From Oehlia diaphana (taxonomy: Eukaryota > Glomeromycota > Glomeromycetes > Glomerales > Glomeraceae), in the NCBI GenBank assembly GCA_003833135.1, contig QZLH01001606.1, positions 1-25,648 on the forward strand: a stretch of 25,648 nucleotides of DNA. The letters run 5' to 3'. The notes under the pieces were generated by a model. The model was given only the letters and a program-made list of their open reading frames with translations, searched no databases and was not told the DNA's origin. The position numbers and the translations under genes were made by a program. Within the stretch, counting starts at the first letter, position 1, and the number at the start of each line of letters is the position of its first letter. Below are positions 1 to 10,083 of this stretch, piece by piece.

Positions 1-22
1 TTGAATTTTAATATTATTGTTT

Positions 23-151
23 ACTATAAAATCACATGACTTTGACGCAATTTCGACCATTTCGACTTTTGGAGGGGTCCAAGTCGAAATTATTTCGACC
101 ATTTCGACCATTTCGGAGGTAAAAATTAACCAATTTCGGTTTCATGTATAC
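23..151 (+). repeat. left outer inverted terminal repeat
   Basis: This arm pairs with the reverse complement of 25521-25639. The outer 48 bases match at about nine positions in ten and include AAATCACATGACT followed by AATTTCGACCATTTCGAC. After a short gap both arms resume with a CCAAGTC block and then a TTCATGTATA block, so the homology extends about 120-130 bp. The arm is built largely from a 7-9 bp TTTCGAC micro-repeat. An ORF reading across it has no recognisable protein. Confidence 0.75.
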
Positions 152-164
152 TCTCAACCCATTT

Positions 165-450
165 TTTACCTAAATTCCAAAGTCCGGTTCGCATTATTCA
201 TCCGGCAACCTAAAAAAAAAGGAGAAGCGTTAGAAACATTTTTCTTAAAAAAAAAATAAGAAATATTATTCCCCCTCCTCTGCTTACATAATCCCAAAGT
301 CCGGGTTTGTCTAAAAGTCCGGCAACCTAAAAAAAATAGAGAAAGAAACGTTAGTAACGTTTCTTTAATATTAAAAAAAACCCTTCACCTTTTTCAACCT
401 ACATTCCAAAGTTCAGGTTCGTCCAAGAAGTCCGGCAACCTAAAAAAAAT
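165..450 (+). repeat. three degenerate subterminal repeats with AAGTCCGG...CCGGCAACCT
   Basis: Three imperfect copies, spaced about 115-120 bp apart, carry a CCAAAGTCCGG-like box, then a TCCGGCAACCT box, then an A-run. The copies lie near 172-215, 292-332 and 405-450. The second copy is followed by a small hairpin (AGAAACGTTAGTAACGTTTCT) resembling the hairpin in the array further right. The position just inside the left outer inverted repeat suggests subterminal repeats of the same element, which is inference. No coding potential is seen. Confidence 0.55.
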
Positions 451-502
451 CAAGGTAAACCTAAAAAATAAATAATGAAAATTTTTTTTTTAAAAAATTA
501 AA

Positions 503-662
503 AAATAGATTGATCGACCAGTATGACGGTCAATCAAATTTTAGATTATCAAAATGCCGTACTGTAGGTGAAATCCCTTCCGGATGGATCTGTTGGATAA
601 TACCGGATTGATCAGATATTACACGGATGACCAGATTGACCAGATTGATCAGATAATCTGGT
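503..662. repeat. cluster of short GATTGATC/GACCAGATT palindromes
   Basis: A hairpin TTGATCGACC...GGTCAATCAA sits near 510-535. Further on, ACCGGATTGATCAGAT and tandem GACCAGATTGATCAGAT-type words form a second imperfect palindrome ending in ATAATCTGGT. These look like the core of a small degenerate foldback element. An open frame from 584 to 859 runs over this and a T-rich tract but has a low-complexity product, so I do not call it a gene. Confidence 0.4.
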
Positions 663-797
663 ATTTTTTTTTTTTTTTAAAAAAAAAAATATTTTTCATT
701 TTCGCCTTCAGAATTCAGCTTAAACAGCTTAGGACGTTCCTTTTACTTCATTTTTCTAAGGGAACATACCTTCCTGAAACTGGATTTCAGCTTGAAG

Positions 798-1500
798 GTA
801 AGTTAGGAGGAAGGGTTTTCATTTCTTTTTTGTTTTTTTTTATTTATTTATTTTTCTAACGTTTCTCTATATTCTTTTTTGTAGACTTCAGCTTCTTGGA
901 TTACTTGGGATATTGGATAAGTGTGTGGAGTGGGTTCTTTTGGAATTTACTTTGAAGAAACGTCAGTACTAACATTACTTTTTTTATTCTTTTTTATAGA
1001 TTTCGTCTTCCTGGGTTCTTTGTAAGTGTGTGGGATGGGTTCTTCAGAATTTATTTTGAAGAAACGTACTAACGTTTCTTTTTTTATTCTTTTTTGTAGA
1101 TTTTGGCTTCCTGGGTTCTTTGGGATATTGGGTAAGTGTGTGAGGGTGGTTCTTTCAGAATTTACTTTGAAGAAATGTACTAACGTTTCTTTTTTTATTC
1201 TTTTTTATAAATTTCGTCTTTCTGAGTTCTTTGTAAGTGTGTGGGATGGGTTCTTTCAGAATTTACTTTGAAGAAACGTACTAACGTTTCTTTTTTTATT
1301 CTTTTTTGTAGATTTTGTCTTCCTGGGTTCTTTGTAAGTGTGTGGGGTGGGTTCTTCAGAATTTATTTTGAAGAAACGTACTAACGTTTCTTTTTTTATT
1401 CTTTTTTGTAGATTTTGGCTTCCTGGGTTCTTTGGGATATTGGGTAAGTGTGTGAGGGTGGTTCTTTCAGAATTTACTTTGAAGAAACGTATTAATGTTT
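798..1500 (+). repeat. tandem array of intron-like units separated by 22- or 32-nt micro-exons
   Basis: About six units of 100-112 bp repeat head to tail. Each contains GTAAGTGTG (an excellent 5' splice site), a TACTAAC branch sequence inside the hairpin GAAACGTACTAACGTTTC, a T-rich tract and a TAG 3' splice site. Predicted introns lie at 798-884, 917-999, 1022-1099, 1132-1210, 1233-1311 and 1334-1411. The segments between them are 32, 22, 32, 22, 22 and 32 nt, the long form carrying an extra GGGATATTGG. Two sites are damaged: the donor at 917 reads ATAAGT and the acceptor at 1210 ends AA. A last donor at 1444 has no acceptor. The micro-exons are not multiples of three and encode nothing recognisable, so this is a repeat and not a coding gene. 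Whether it is transcribed or spliced is unknown. Confidence 0.7.
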
Positions 1501-2329
1501 CTTTTTTTATTTAAATATAATTATACCAAACTGACACAGATTATCAGTGCAGTATGATACCGATGATTGTTATTTAATAATGTTAATGTATTTCGTACAT
1601 GATTTGCATACAATTAATTTTAATTGTAAAGTAATTGTAAAAATTGGTGTCTGCATAATTAAATATTAATCACGAATTAATCATTAGTAGATCTTTATTC
1701 TATATAAGGTTAATTTTGACTTTGTCTACTGTCTCTTAACAAATTTAGCAAAATATAAGATTTTGGTGTGATGATAAATTTTAATTATTATAAAAGGAAA
1801 TTTTATTGTTGTATTCTGTATGACTGTATTACCTTTATTATCTTCATTATCGAATGTAATGTTGAATCTATAAATTAAATTTTCTATTTAATGGTATTAT
1901 TGGCAAATATTTCCCTTTTCAGAAAAAATAAAAAAAATTGAAAATAAGGGGTTTTATATGAATAAACAATTGTCTTTAATATTAAAATACTTTTTTTAGT
2001 AATAGTTTTAATATAACTCTTTGGATTATATAATACAAACACAATAAATAAATATTTTACATATCTGTACCTGATATGTGTAAGATAGATTCAGTGTCCG
2101 ATAGTATATATTAAACAACATATCAGTAACTAATCATTTAGATATCGGGGATCTGATTTTTAAGCATATTTAATATGTTACAAATCAGGTACCCGATATA
2201 TAAATAAATGTCTGATATGTATCTGATTAGTCAATGATATATAGGTACCCGATATGTACCCGATAACATCGATTTTGACCAGTGGTTAGACTGCAAATTT
2301 TAACAAAAGATCATAATATTCTTCTAATA
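1501..2329. other. AT-rich DNA without a gene; CGATATGT-type micro-repeats near 2060-2275
   Basis: No open frame or RNA gene is visible. From about 2060 to 2275 short related words recur in both orientations: ACCTGATATGT, TATCAGT, ATCAGGTACCCGATAT, GTCTGATATG and GTACCCGATATGTACCCGAT. The stretch ends at GATTTTGACCAGTGG, which on the other strand reads CCACTGGTCAAAATC and resembles a hAT-type terminus. I could not find a matching left end, so only a degenerate repeat cluster is claimed. Confidence 0.4.
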
Positions 2330-3130
2330 TTCCCTAAGAGACTATTAGTATGTACACTGTCCTATTTTTGAGGTTACTTTTATATTTTGAAAGGGATTTC
2401 CTATCCAAATGGTCACTCAACAATACCACTTGAGATCCAATGTAGTTAGATGGTTATCCTAGATGGTAAAGCTGAGGGTGCAATATCTTTATAATAGTTT
2501 GACCTTCTGTTAAATTTTAGACCAACTTTAGTGTTTATGCACAAAATAAGTAGTATAGTTATGAGGTTTAATTTCCCATTTTTTGAGTTCTAGCTGGTAA
2601 TCTCTGATGGTTGATACCAATCATAAGGAGTGATTCTGAATACTAACCTGCTACTTCCTGTCTGAGTGGTCATTATATAGTATATCACTTAAAGTTTACA
2701 ACTGTACTATCAGTGCTAGATAATCGTGAACTGTAGTGACCTTTAAGTGTGACTTTCTACTTAAAAATAGTGGTATGAAAGGGAACTAGATGGTCAATGC
2801 TATCTGATGAAAGTCTTTCTTTATGATAGCAAGTATTCTCTAAAGGTCATTAAATAAATTGAATGCTAGTATTATACAATAAAGGTATAAAAATGAGTAG
2901 ACAGTATACTCCTAACTTCAGATTAGCCTAAATGGCCCAATGGGAGATACCTTCTATAGTGGTTCTGTCTTGAAGAATTAAGTACTCAGAATGGTAATCC
3001 AAGTGAAGATAATAGGAGTACTAGCTAACCTACCTTAAATAAGAGGTGAATTAGTAGACCTAGTCGTAAACTATAGTAAAGTAGAATGATAAAACTACTA
3101 CCATTTAATTTATCAATTCTAACAAGCTAT
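2330..3130. other. unrecognised block of different base composition
   Basis: This stretch has fewer homopolymer runs and visibly higher G+C than the DNA on either side. It reads as more complex sequence yet has stop codons in all frames and very few CG dinucleotides. I recognise no domain in either strand. It could be an old LTR, a decayed retroelement or an ancient exon block. The edges are judged by eye. Confidence 0.3.
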
Positions 3131-3264
3131 ATTTCATCTTTTTACGATTACTAGTTGCTGATTGAATAATATATATATATATTTTTTAATAAAATATAAT
3201 AAAATGTATTAAAAATTTAATAATTATGTATGTTTTGTATATAGTCATACTTCTTTATAATTAC

Positions 3265-4345
3265 AGAAAATGGTTGACTGTATTTTAAAGAATACAAATC
3301 TACTTTAAGAAGATTATATAGTTATTTTAATAGATCTTATAATCGATTAAAAAATTTACGTATGATTTAAACTGATGATAATAATGATCCTGAACTTGCA
3401 ATATTAAAATTAATTTCAACATGATGGCTGTCATTATCACAAACTGTCTCCAATTTACATTAAATATTAAATTCCATTATATCATCTTTATAAATAGATA
3501 TTCTTATTAATAATGATGGAAATGATTTAACAAAAAAATTGTTAAAAGAATTAGATCCAAATTTTATTTTAGCAACAAATTTTTGGCTGGCCTCTTTGAT
3601 ATTTTACAATGATTAATCAAAGCATTTCAAGAAGATTTTATTGTATTATCTGATAGGCATTACTGTATTATTATTTAAATTTCACAATTCTAACAATTCA
3701 AATAATATTTATTTGGAATGATAATATATTGCCAATATATGAAAAATACATTTGAGTATATTGAAAGCAATAATTTATCAATAATAAGTTTAATTCTAAA
3801 CTTTTTCTTACAATTTTTTTCATCTACAGTATAATTCAAATATTAAAAAAAGATTTTCTGATACTGGTTTTCATTATTCAATATGGATTTTTGATGCATA
3901 ATAATTACCTTTAACTCAAATTTTAATTAATCAGTATGATGAAAAAGTTATTGAAATTGTTGGAGAATTTTATGGTAATCAAAAACTGATCAAGATGGCA
4001 ACATTTATGAACTAATAATTGATAAAAAAAATTTAAAAAATAAATGGATAGTTGTAAGACAATTCATTGCTAATTTTAGAGAATCTAAATTTATTAAGCA
4101 ATGATTTATAATTTTTTCAACTACAGATTTTTCTACTTTATATCCTAATACTTCAAAAATTATTCATATTATTTTAATAATTTCACTTTCTAATGCTTTA
4201 GTAGAAAGAGTTTTTTTATGTCAAAATTTATTAAAAGTAAATTACGAAATAAGATGAAATTGAAAATACTTCATTTTTATCTAAATATTTTAATTAATGG
4301 ACTATTACTAAATTTATTTGATTTTGAAGCAGCATATAACTATTG
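3265..4345 (+). pseudogene. degenerate hAT-family transposase
   Basis: hAT transposases are cut-and-paste enzymes with an RNase H-like core and a C-terminal dimerisation region. Translating the plus strand through several frames gives blocks like that family. Near 3420-3600 there is a run containing WLSLSQTVSNLH, LLKELDPNF and ILATNFWLASL. Near 4160-4220 the hallmark C-terminal block reads SLSNALVERVF, close to the family's SNA..ERVFS. After a one-base frame change this continues as MSKFIKSKLRNKMKLKIL, then NGLLL and FDFEAAYNY, ending at a TGA where a Trp may once have stood. Many stops and frameshifts make it dead. The N-terminal DNA-binding part is not identified, and both ends are approximate. 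Confidence 0.7.
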
Positions 4346-6353
4346 ATTGGGCACAATTACCCATTCTATTTTAATGTAAATTTGTAAATTGAAATATAAA
4401 TTTATAATTAATAAACATTTTTAATTTTTTTTCTTTATAATATAATTTTAACATATAAATATTAGTTTATTCATTTAATATATAATATTTTTTAAAAAAT
4501 TTTGTGCAAATGTCTCTGAAAATATTTGCACAAATGCACAAGTTCAGGTTGATTTTCTGCAAATTGCACATGACTTTTTTTTTGCACATTATGCAACAAA
4601 CATTTAACTAGAATTTCATATACTGCTAACATTATAAATTTCAAATGCAGTTGTAGTAAATTAGAGTAAAGTTATTACTATGGAAAAAAGCAAAAAGAGA
4701 TGTTAGAAATATTTCTAACATTTATTTACATAATAAAGAAGCTTATTTTCCACTTCCACTTATTGAAATAAACTTGGCTGAAGGTTTTATTTCATTTTTT
4801 CTAAAAAAGAAAAACAAAGTGTGAAACATTTCTAATATTTTTTTTATGTATAAAACTCAACTAATATATATATATTTATTTATATTTACATTTCTTCTAA
4901 TTTTATTTATTAAAAAGTAACAAGGTGATACCTTGTATTCCCACTCTTTAACTTATGGTAAATCTGTCCTCAAAACTAATTTTATAATTCTTATCTCAAG
5001 GTACAGTATTTTATTTAAAAATAAGTTTTATGTTCTTTATTATAAATTCTTTAGAATATTTAAAACATTACTAATAATTTATATATAGTGATGACAACTA
5101 ATGAAATATGAACAAAATTATGATTTATTATGAATAATAAAGGATCAATTTGTAGTCAGAGATTATTAATTATTTTATAATTTCTTTTTAAATAATAAAA
5201 TTTTATTAAATATTAACAGTGCATCGTTTCAGATCATGAAAAAAATTTCAACAAGAACTTCCTATTTTAAATAAACAAAAATATTTAGCATTTCCAAATA
5301 AAATTGGTTTCATGGGGTCATAAATTTAAATATTCAAATCATTTCAAATAAATGATAAGTAAAAATGATGAGTCATATGATAAGTCAAATGTAGGCATCA
5401 GAAAATATTATCCCTGATAATTCCAATAAACTAAGTTTAATAAATTAATGATTGTTTACTAAACATAATAATGCAAATTTAATTGGTATTAAATTTGTAA
5501 AATTGTTATACGAACTACAAATCAAATTACATCATCTGAAAAAAATTGTTATAACTTATTTTGATCATTAATGAGGTAAATCAATTGAATGTTTCGAATG
5601 TATATTTATGGAAATTGCATACAAATATCATCCTCGTTTAAACATCGATAATGCGAAATAGAGAATCTCCGAAATGAATTACTAGCATTCCACTATTTGT
5701 ATTTATGAAGAATATACGATTGATCGTTGTTATTAACAATTTAAAACTGTATTTTAATGAGACACATGAATGAGATGATGATTTTCGTATCTAATATATT
5801 ACTGAGTAGCAATAACCACGTGACTAAAGTCAATCGTCATGACGTCACGTATAACATATTCTGTCCATTGTTGTTTCTAATTCAGTTTAACAAAACTTCA
5901 GACTTTGCAAGTTTCATAATTCAGTTAATTAGTTTTCTAATTAATTTTCTAAGTGTTTTGAGATTATTGTAACACGATCTTTGTGTAAGTTACGTAAATA
6001 AACAAACGCGTTACTAATTTTTAAAAAAAAAGTTTCATAATTTTGAGTAACCGGTGAAATTATTATCATTCTTATTTGTTTGACATATATAGCATATAAA
6101 TAAGGTTTCAGATAATAAAAGTGGTATAGAAATATAGTTTATTATTTTTACTATTCTAGACAAGTTTGAAAAAAAAGTGTCAAGTTTGTCATTTTTAATT
6201 TTATGTTTTGATAACATCGTGTAACGTCTAGAGGCCAGACTACCATCTGTATAAATAATTTTGAGTTACGTAATGTTAGGAAAATTCATAACTTAAATAC
6301 GATGTTTCTGTTGAACTGATTTTTCCGCAAAATTTTAAAATTTACACTGCAAC
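4346..6353. other. AT-rich intergenic DNA with no supported gene
   Basis: No convincing coding region is present; short frames such as 5757-5972 (+) and 6035-6217 (-) have low-complexity products. Around 4495-4610 the words TTGTGCAAATGT, ATTTGCACAAATGCAC, AAATTGCACATG and TTGCACATTATGCA recur in both orientations, suggesting a small decayed palindromic element. The last several hundred bases are the 5' region of the ATPase gene. Confidence 0.5.
5817..5847. promoter_or_regulatory. E-box (CACGTG) and full CRE (TGACGTCA) upstream of the ATPase gene
   Basis: CACGTG lies at 5817-5822 and the perfect palindrome TGACGTCA at 5840-5847, about 0.5 kb upstream of the ATPase start codon. These are established binding sites of bHLH and bZIP/ATF factors in fungi. 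Two high-information palindromes within 31 bp of AT-rich DNA are suggestive, but use as a promoter element is only inferred. CACGTG also recurs in transposon-derived parts of the window. Confidence 0.3.
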
Positions 6354-7867
6354 ATGGCCATGCTCGTTTTCAATTTAACTAAACGTTTGCCTACCAGCGT
6401 TAGTTGTATCTCAAATACACTTAGAACTGGTCATGTCGCTCGTTGTTTAAGTGACATACCACATGAAAAGACCTTTTTCAATCGGAAACGAGAATTTGCA
6501 GAGTTCGAAAAAGCATTTAGGGGTGATCTGGAGCTTCATGTCGTTCTAGGTCCTCCTAGTTCTGGGAAAACTGCTCTGATTCGTGAGGTAACGACTAGAG
6601 GCAATTTCAAACCTCTTTTTCTGGACTGTCGTTTGGGACAGTTTGATTCTCCGGCGGATGTATATGATTCTATTTCCATGCAATTCGAAACATTCTTCGA
6701 ATATCAAAAAAAATTCCTGCTAGAAAATTTACCAGAAATGGAAATCAAGGCCAAAATTCCTTATTTTTTCGAGTTAAACTTTAAGCTATTTGATAAGAAA
6801 GAAAAAGAAATTACTTCTAAGAATGTCAATAATTTACTTAATGCGATAGCTAATGCTCTTCCGAATCGGAACTTATGGAAAGGTTACAATATTCCTTCAC
6901 CCATTTTGGTTATTGATGAAGCAAACTCGCTTAACCGACTTGGTTACAGTTCAGTGGAAGGAGAAGTCCTTCTAAAAACATTTCTTGACTGGCTCGTATT
7001 AAATACAAAACAAACAAATCGCTTCCATGTTGTGCTTACCTCTTCCGATTCGTTCTTTTATAACTGGATCGAGGAGCGTAAGTCCACCTTATTATAGTCA
7101 TATTTGATAGCAATGTAAAGGCTTATGATTCTCTAATCCACATTTATTGTCTAGGTTTGCATAACCCAAATGTACATTCATATGTTGTTGGAGATTTGAG
7201 TAAGGAAGAAGCCGAAGAATATTTTGAAAAGCATGTTCTTCCTAAAAATGGTATGTTTTTACTGAACTCATCTATTTATATGTAGAGGGCTCACATAACG
7301 GTATTTGTTATTTAAAAAAGGATGTAAAGAACTTGAAGGCAAATTTGATCATGTCTGCAAAATAACGGGTACACGCATGCTAATTATTGATAGGTATGTT
7401 AAAGAATACAAAAATTCCAATGGAAAGCTTACATGTACATGTCAGATTTTATTTTCTTTTTAAAGGATATGCATTTTTGTTAATTTTAAAAAAGTTAATG
7501 CATAATAAATTGTTTTATAGTTAGTGAATTTTCAGTTTATGAATCAGCATATTCGAAGTTGATACGTGGTCTCTATCCTAAGAAAGTGAAATATTCAGAT
7601 AAGCTCGATCTACCACTTTGGACAGGTAGTGATCTAATCCAAACTATGAGAGCATTAGTGAAGGCAGAGAATCAGGGATACATTTTAGAAGATGACTTGA
7701 TCAATGTTGTTGGTTCTGATCAAATTGATTCGCTTGTAGAAAATAATTTTTTGTACCGTAGACAAAGCTCAAAATTTGCTTATGACATCATTAAACCACC
7801 AAATAAAATAATTCTGACTGCGATGAACCAGCCATCATTGCGCGCGATGGAGCAAGTCATATCTTAA
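6354..7867 (+). CDS. P-loop ATPase, Arch_ATPase/STAND-like, probable mitochondrial presequence
   Basis: Four exons (6354-7077, 7155-7250, 7321-7434, 7521-7867) join in frame to 426 codons and a TAA. The introns are 77, 70 and 86 nt with GT-AG ends. Walker A is GPPSSGKT at residues 66-73, Walker B is PILVIDEA at 183-190, and a sensor-1-like VVLTSSD follows at 226-232. A FFNRKREFAEFEKAF segment just before Walker A resembles the entry helix of the archaeal-type ATPase family. The first 33 residues hold several Arg/Lys and no acidic residue, as expected of a mitochondrial import signal. The C-terminal 100 residues look helical and may form a winged-helix lid. The third donor (GTACAT) is weak but is the one that keeps the frame. 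ATP hydrolysis is expected; the substrate is unknown. This is the only intact gene in the window, and it could be a host gene or cargo. Confidence 0.85.
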
Positions 7868-8379
7868 GTTACATCCAACAAAAAATAACTACCATAGCAT
7901 AATTTTATCATCTCACAATTTTAATAGATATTTTTACTATACAAAGTGCTTAAATAAATTTTCATTTCTTATGAATGTGATAATAAACTGTAAAATCAAA
8001 ATCAAAACAAACTTAAAAAGCAAAATTATTGGCTAACAGGTGTTAATCATCACGTGAAAATTAACCAATAGATGGATTTTTACCTATGCTAATTTTTTTG
8101 AGTACGATTTATTTTAGAAATAAACTTGTTAATCCCAGATAGACAAATCTCTACACGTTACCACAAAATTTAATAATGAAATTACGCAAAGCCGCAAACT
8201 TTTATTTTCGTGTTCAACCTGTGAAAATACTTTTTAAGAATCTTTAATTATGTAATAACCTATATAATAATCCATATAATACAGGAATAACTATACAATA
8301 ACCTTTATAATAACCTATACAATAACTACAAAATGTCAAAAAAATACTTGCAATTTTTACCATTACGCCTATTAAAAGA
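7868..8379. other. 3' region of the ATPase gene and AT-rich spacer
   Basis: No gene is seen. A possible polyadenylation word AATAAA occurs near 7952. Around 8255-8330 the words CTATATAATAA, CTATACAATAACC and CTATACAATAAC form a short tandem micro-repeat. A TCACGTGA palindrome occurs near 8050. Confidence 0.4.
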
Positions 8380-8458
8380 AAAATTCTAATGTACTTTGAG
8401 TATTATCAATTTCAGTTGATACAAATCATGCTAGTAAATTTTCCTCTACATCATGAAG

Positions 8459-8789
8459 CAGTGATGGCAAATGACTAGGTCATTTGTCCATTTTGAAATG
8501 ACCCCCGAATGACTTTTGAATGACCTGATCATTTGGATCATTTGAGTCATTTAAATTAATGCGTTATAATTCAGGTCAAGTTAATGATGCCAGTCAAAAT
8601 TATGAACTTATAATATCATGTGAAAATTTTATCTATGAAATAGTGTAATTGTATGAATATTTCTGGCCAGAATTATGATGTAATTTTTAAATGACTAGGT
8701 CATTTATCATTTAAAGTTGAAATGACCCAAATAACACGTGACCAGTCATTTAAATTATTTGAGATCATTTGGATCACTGGTCAACACTG
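8459..8789. mobile_element. non-autonomous hAT element (331 bp)
   Basis: The ends are CAGTGATGGCAAATGA on the left and, on the opposite strand at the right, CAGTGTTGACCAGTGA. Both start with the CAGTG typical of hAT elements. The flanking octamers are TCATGAAG (8451-8458) and TTATGAAG (8790-8797), an 8-bp target-site duplication with one mismatch, the length made by hAT transposases. Internally it repeats ATGAC(T)GGTCATTT-type words in both orientations. It has no coding capacity. It lies in the 3' part of a decayed minus-strand gene. Confidence 0.75.
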
Positions 8790-9666
8790 TTATGAAGTGA
8801 TTCAGGATGTTGATAACAATTTGAAATATTATATATATAATGGCTGTTGCATAGGAGGTATTTGAATCTGATTTTCTGCAAAAGCCATTTTATTATTAAT
8901 GTAAATTTAATAAAATTTCAAATTTTAAAACTTTACAGAAGATTCTAATATTTTTTCATTCAATTTAATATCAATTGTTTTATGAATATTTATTGTTTCT
9001 GCATTATCAAATTCATAGTTTTCAGATTATTTCTCGTTCTTTATATCAAATTCATTATTTATATTTTCATCTATATATAACCGATTGTTATATAACTGTG
9101 TTAATTCATCAATAGAAGTAGCTAGATAAGAATAATAATAGTGACATTGAAGACTTAGTTTTTGAAAGCATTCTTCATAATATGCATGGCCGCATATTAA
9201 TACTTCTCCATTTTCATTTGTAAAATTGGCACAGTTAACATGATCACAAAACTAATTGATACTTAGTGGTACTGTCAAATGATATCCAATAGGCAATACA
9301 CCAGCAGAAAATTAAAATTTTATTATGTATGAAAAACAATAATAAATTTTTACCTCCATTTTTTTTTCTATTTGACCATTAATCTGCCATATTCCATCAA
9401 AAAAATCTAAAAGAAAAAGGGCAGTTTTTTTTACTAAATTGTCAAGATTTTTTTTATATAGATAGTCATGCTTTGGTGCAAAAGAAGTGTTAAATAGATT
9501 ATCATGCCAGAAATAATCCAAAAATAAAGCATCATATCTTAGTGAATTGGCCGTTAATACTTTTGTATTTGTATGTCATCGTAGTAAGCTATAGAAATTT
9601 TCTACAGCATATTCATCAAATTTATTCAAATTATTTTTTAGTGTATCAATAATAGGATGCTGTGCT

Positions 9667-10083
9667 AGGGATTGGAATCGATTCTCATTATTAGAATCAA
9701 TTCTAAAATCGATCAATCACGATTAATCATTTCGCAAATACCAATTTTTTTTAATAATAGGAAAATTAAACACATATCACATGATTACAAAATAACTGTG
9801 ATTGATAAATAAATTTCCTTTTTTGGAAATTTGTATAACCTTGTGTGATTGCAACTTGAATTTTATTGGGAGATAAAATTTTCTTTTTAAGAAGTTTATA
9901 TTCTGTCACGTGATTCGTGACCAGAATTATGAATTTGGCTAAAATTAAGAGATTCACCTTCATCATTAATTAATGATATTGCGCCACAATAAGTAAATTT
10001 GATTTTTATTCGATATTCGATTTAAGATCGATTCTTATCAATTTTTGATAGTTTCAATTTTAATCGAATCTTTTCTGATCCCT
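9667..10083. mobile_element. non-autonomous element with 10-bp duplication, probably Mutator-like (417 bp)
   Basis: The left end starts AGGGATTGGAATCGATTC; the right end on the opposite strand starts AGGGATCAGAAAAGATTCG. It is flanked by perfect copies of ATGCTGTGCT (9657-9666 and 10084-10093). Duplications of 9-11 bp are characteristic of the Mutator superfamily. Deleting the element and one copy restores an open frame on the minus strand (SDIHNWKQAQHPIIDTLK), showing it landed in an exon of the older gene. It carries an internal TCACGTGATTCGTGACC palindrome. The internal minus-strand frame at 9766-9966 is not a gene. Confidence 0.8.

Noticed and set aside
1..30. Target-site duplication for the outer inverted repeats
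   Set aside because: AATTTTAAT near the start and AATTATAAT near the end are similar, but they are not equally spaced from the arms and are expected by chance in such AT-rich DNA.
584..859. Open frame over the palindrome and T-rich tract
   Set aside because: The product is dominated by Phe/Lys runs from poly-T and poly-A tracts and lies across repeat DNA.
1026..1271. Open frame with an internally repeated peptide
   Set aside because: The peptide repeat simply mirrors the DNA array; splice-site signals and mixed frame in the other units argue against coding.
5757..5972. Short plus-strand frame upstream of the ATPase
   Set aside because: Low-complexity hydrophobic product, no recognisable domain, AT-rich non-coding character.
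9766..9966. Minus-strand frame of 66 codons
   Set aside because: It lies wholly inside the 417-bp MITE and has no family resemblance.
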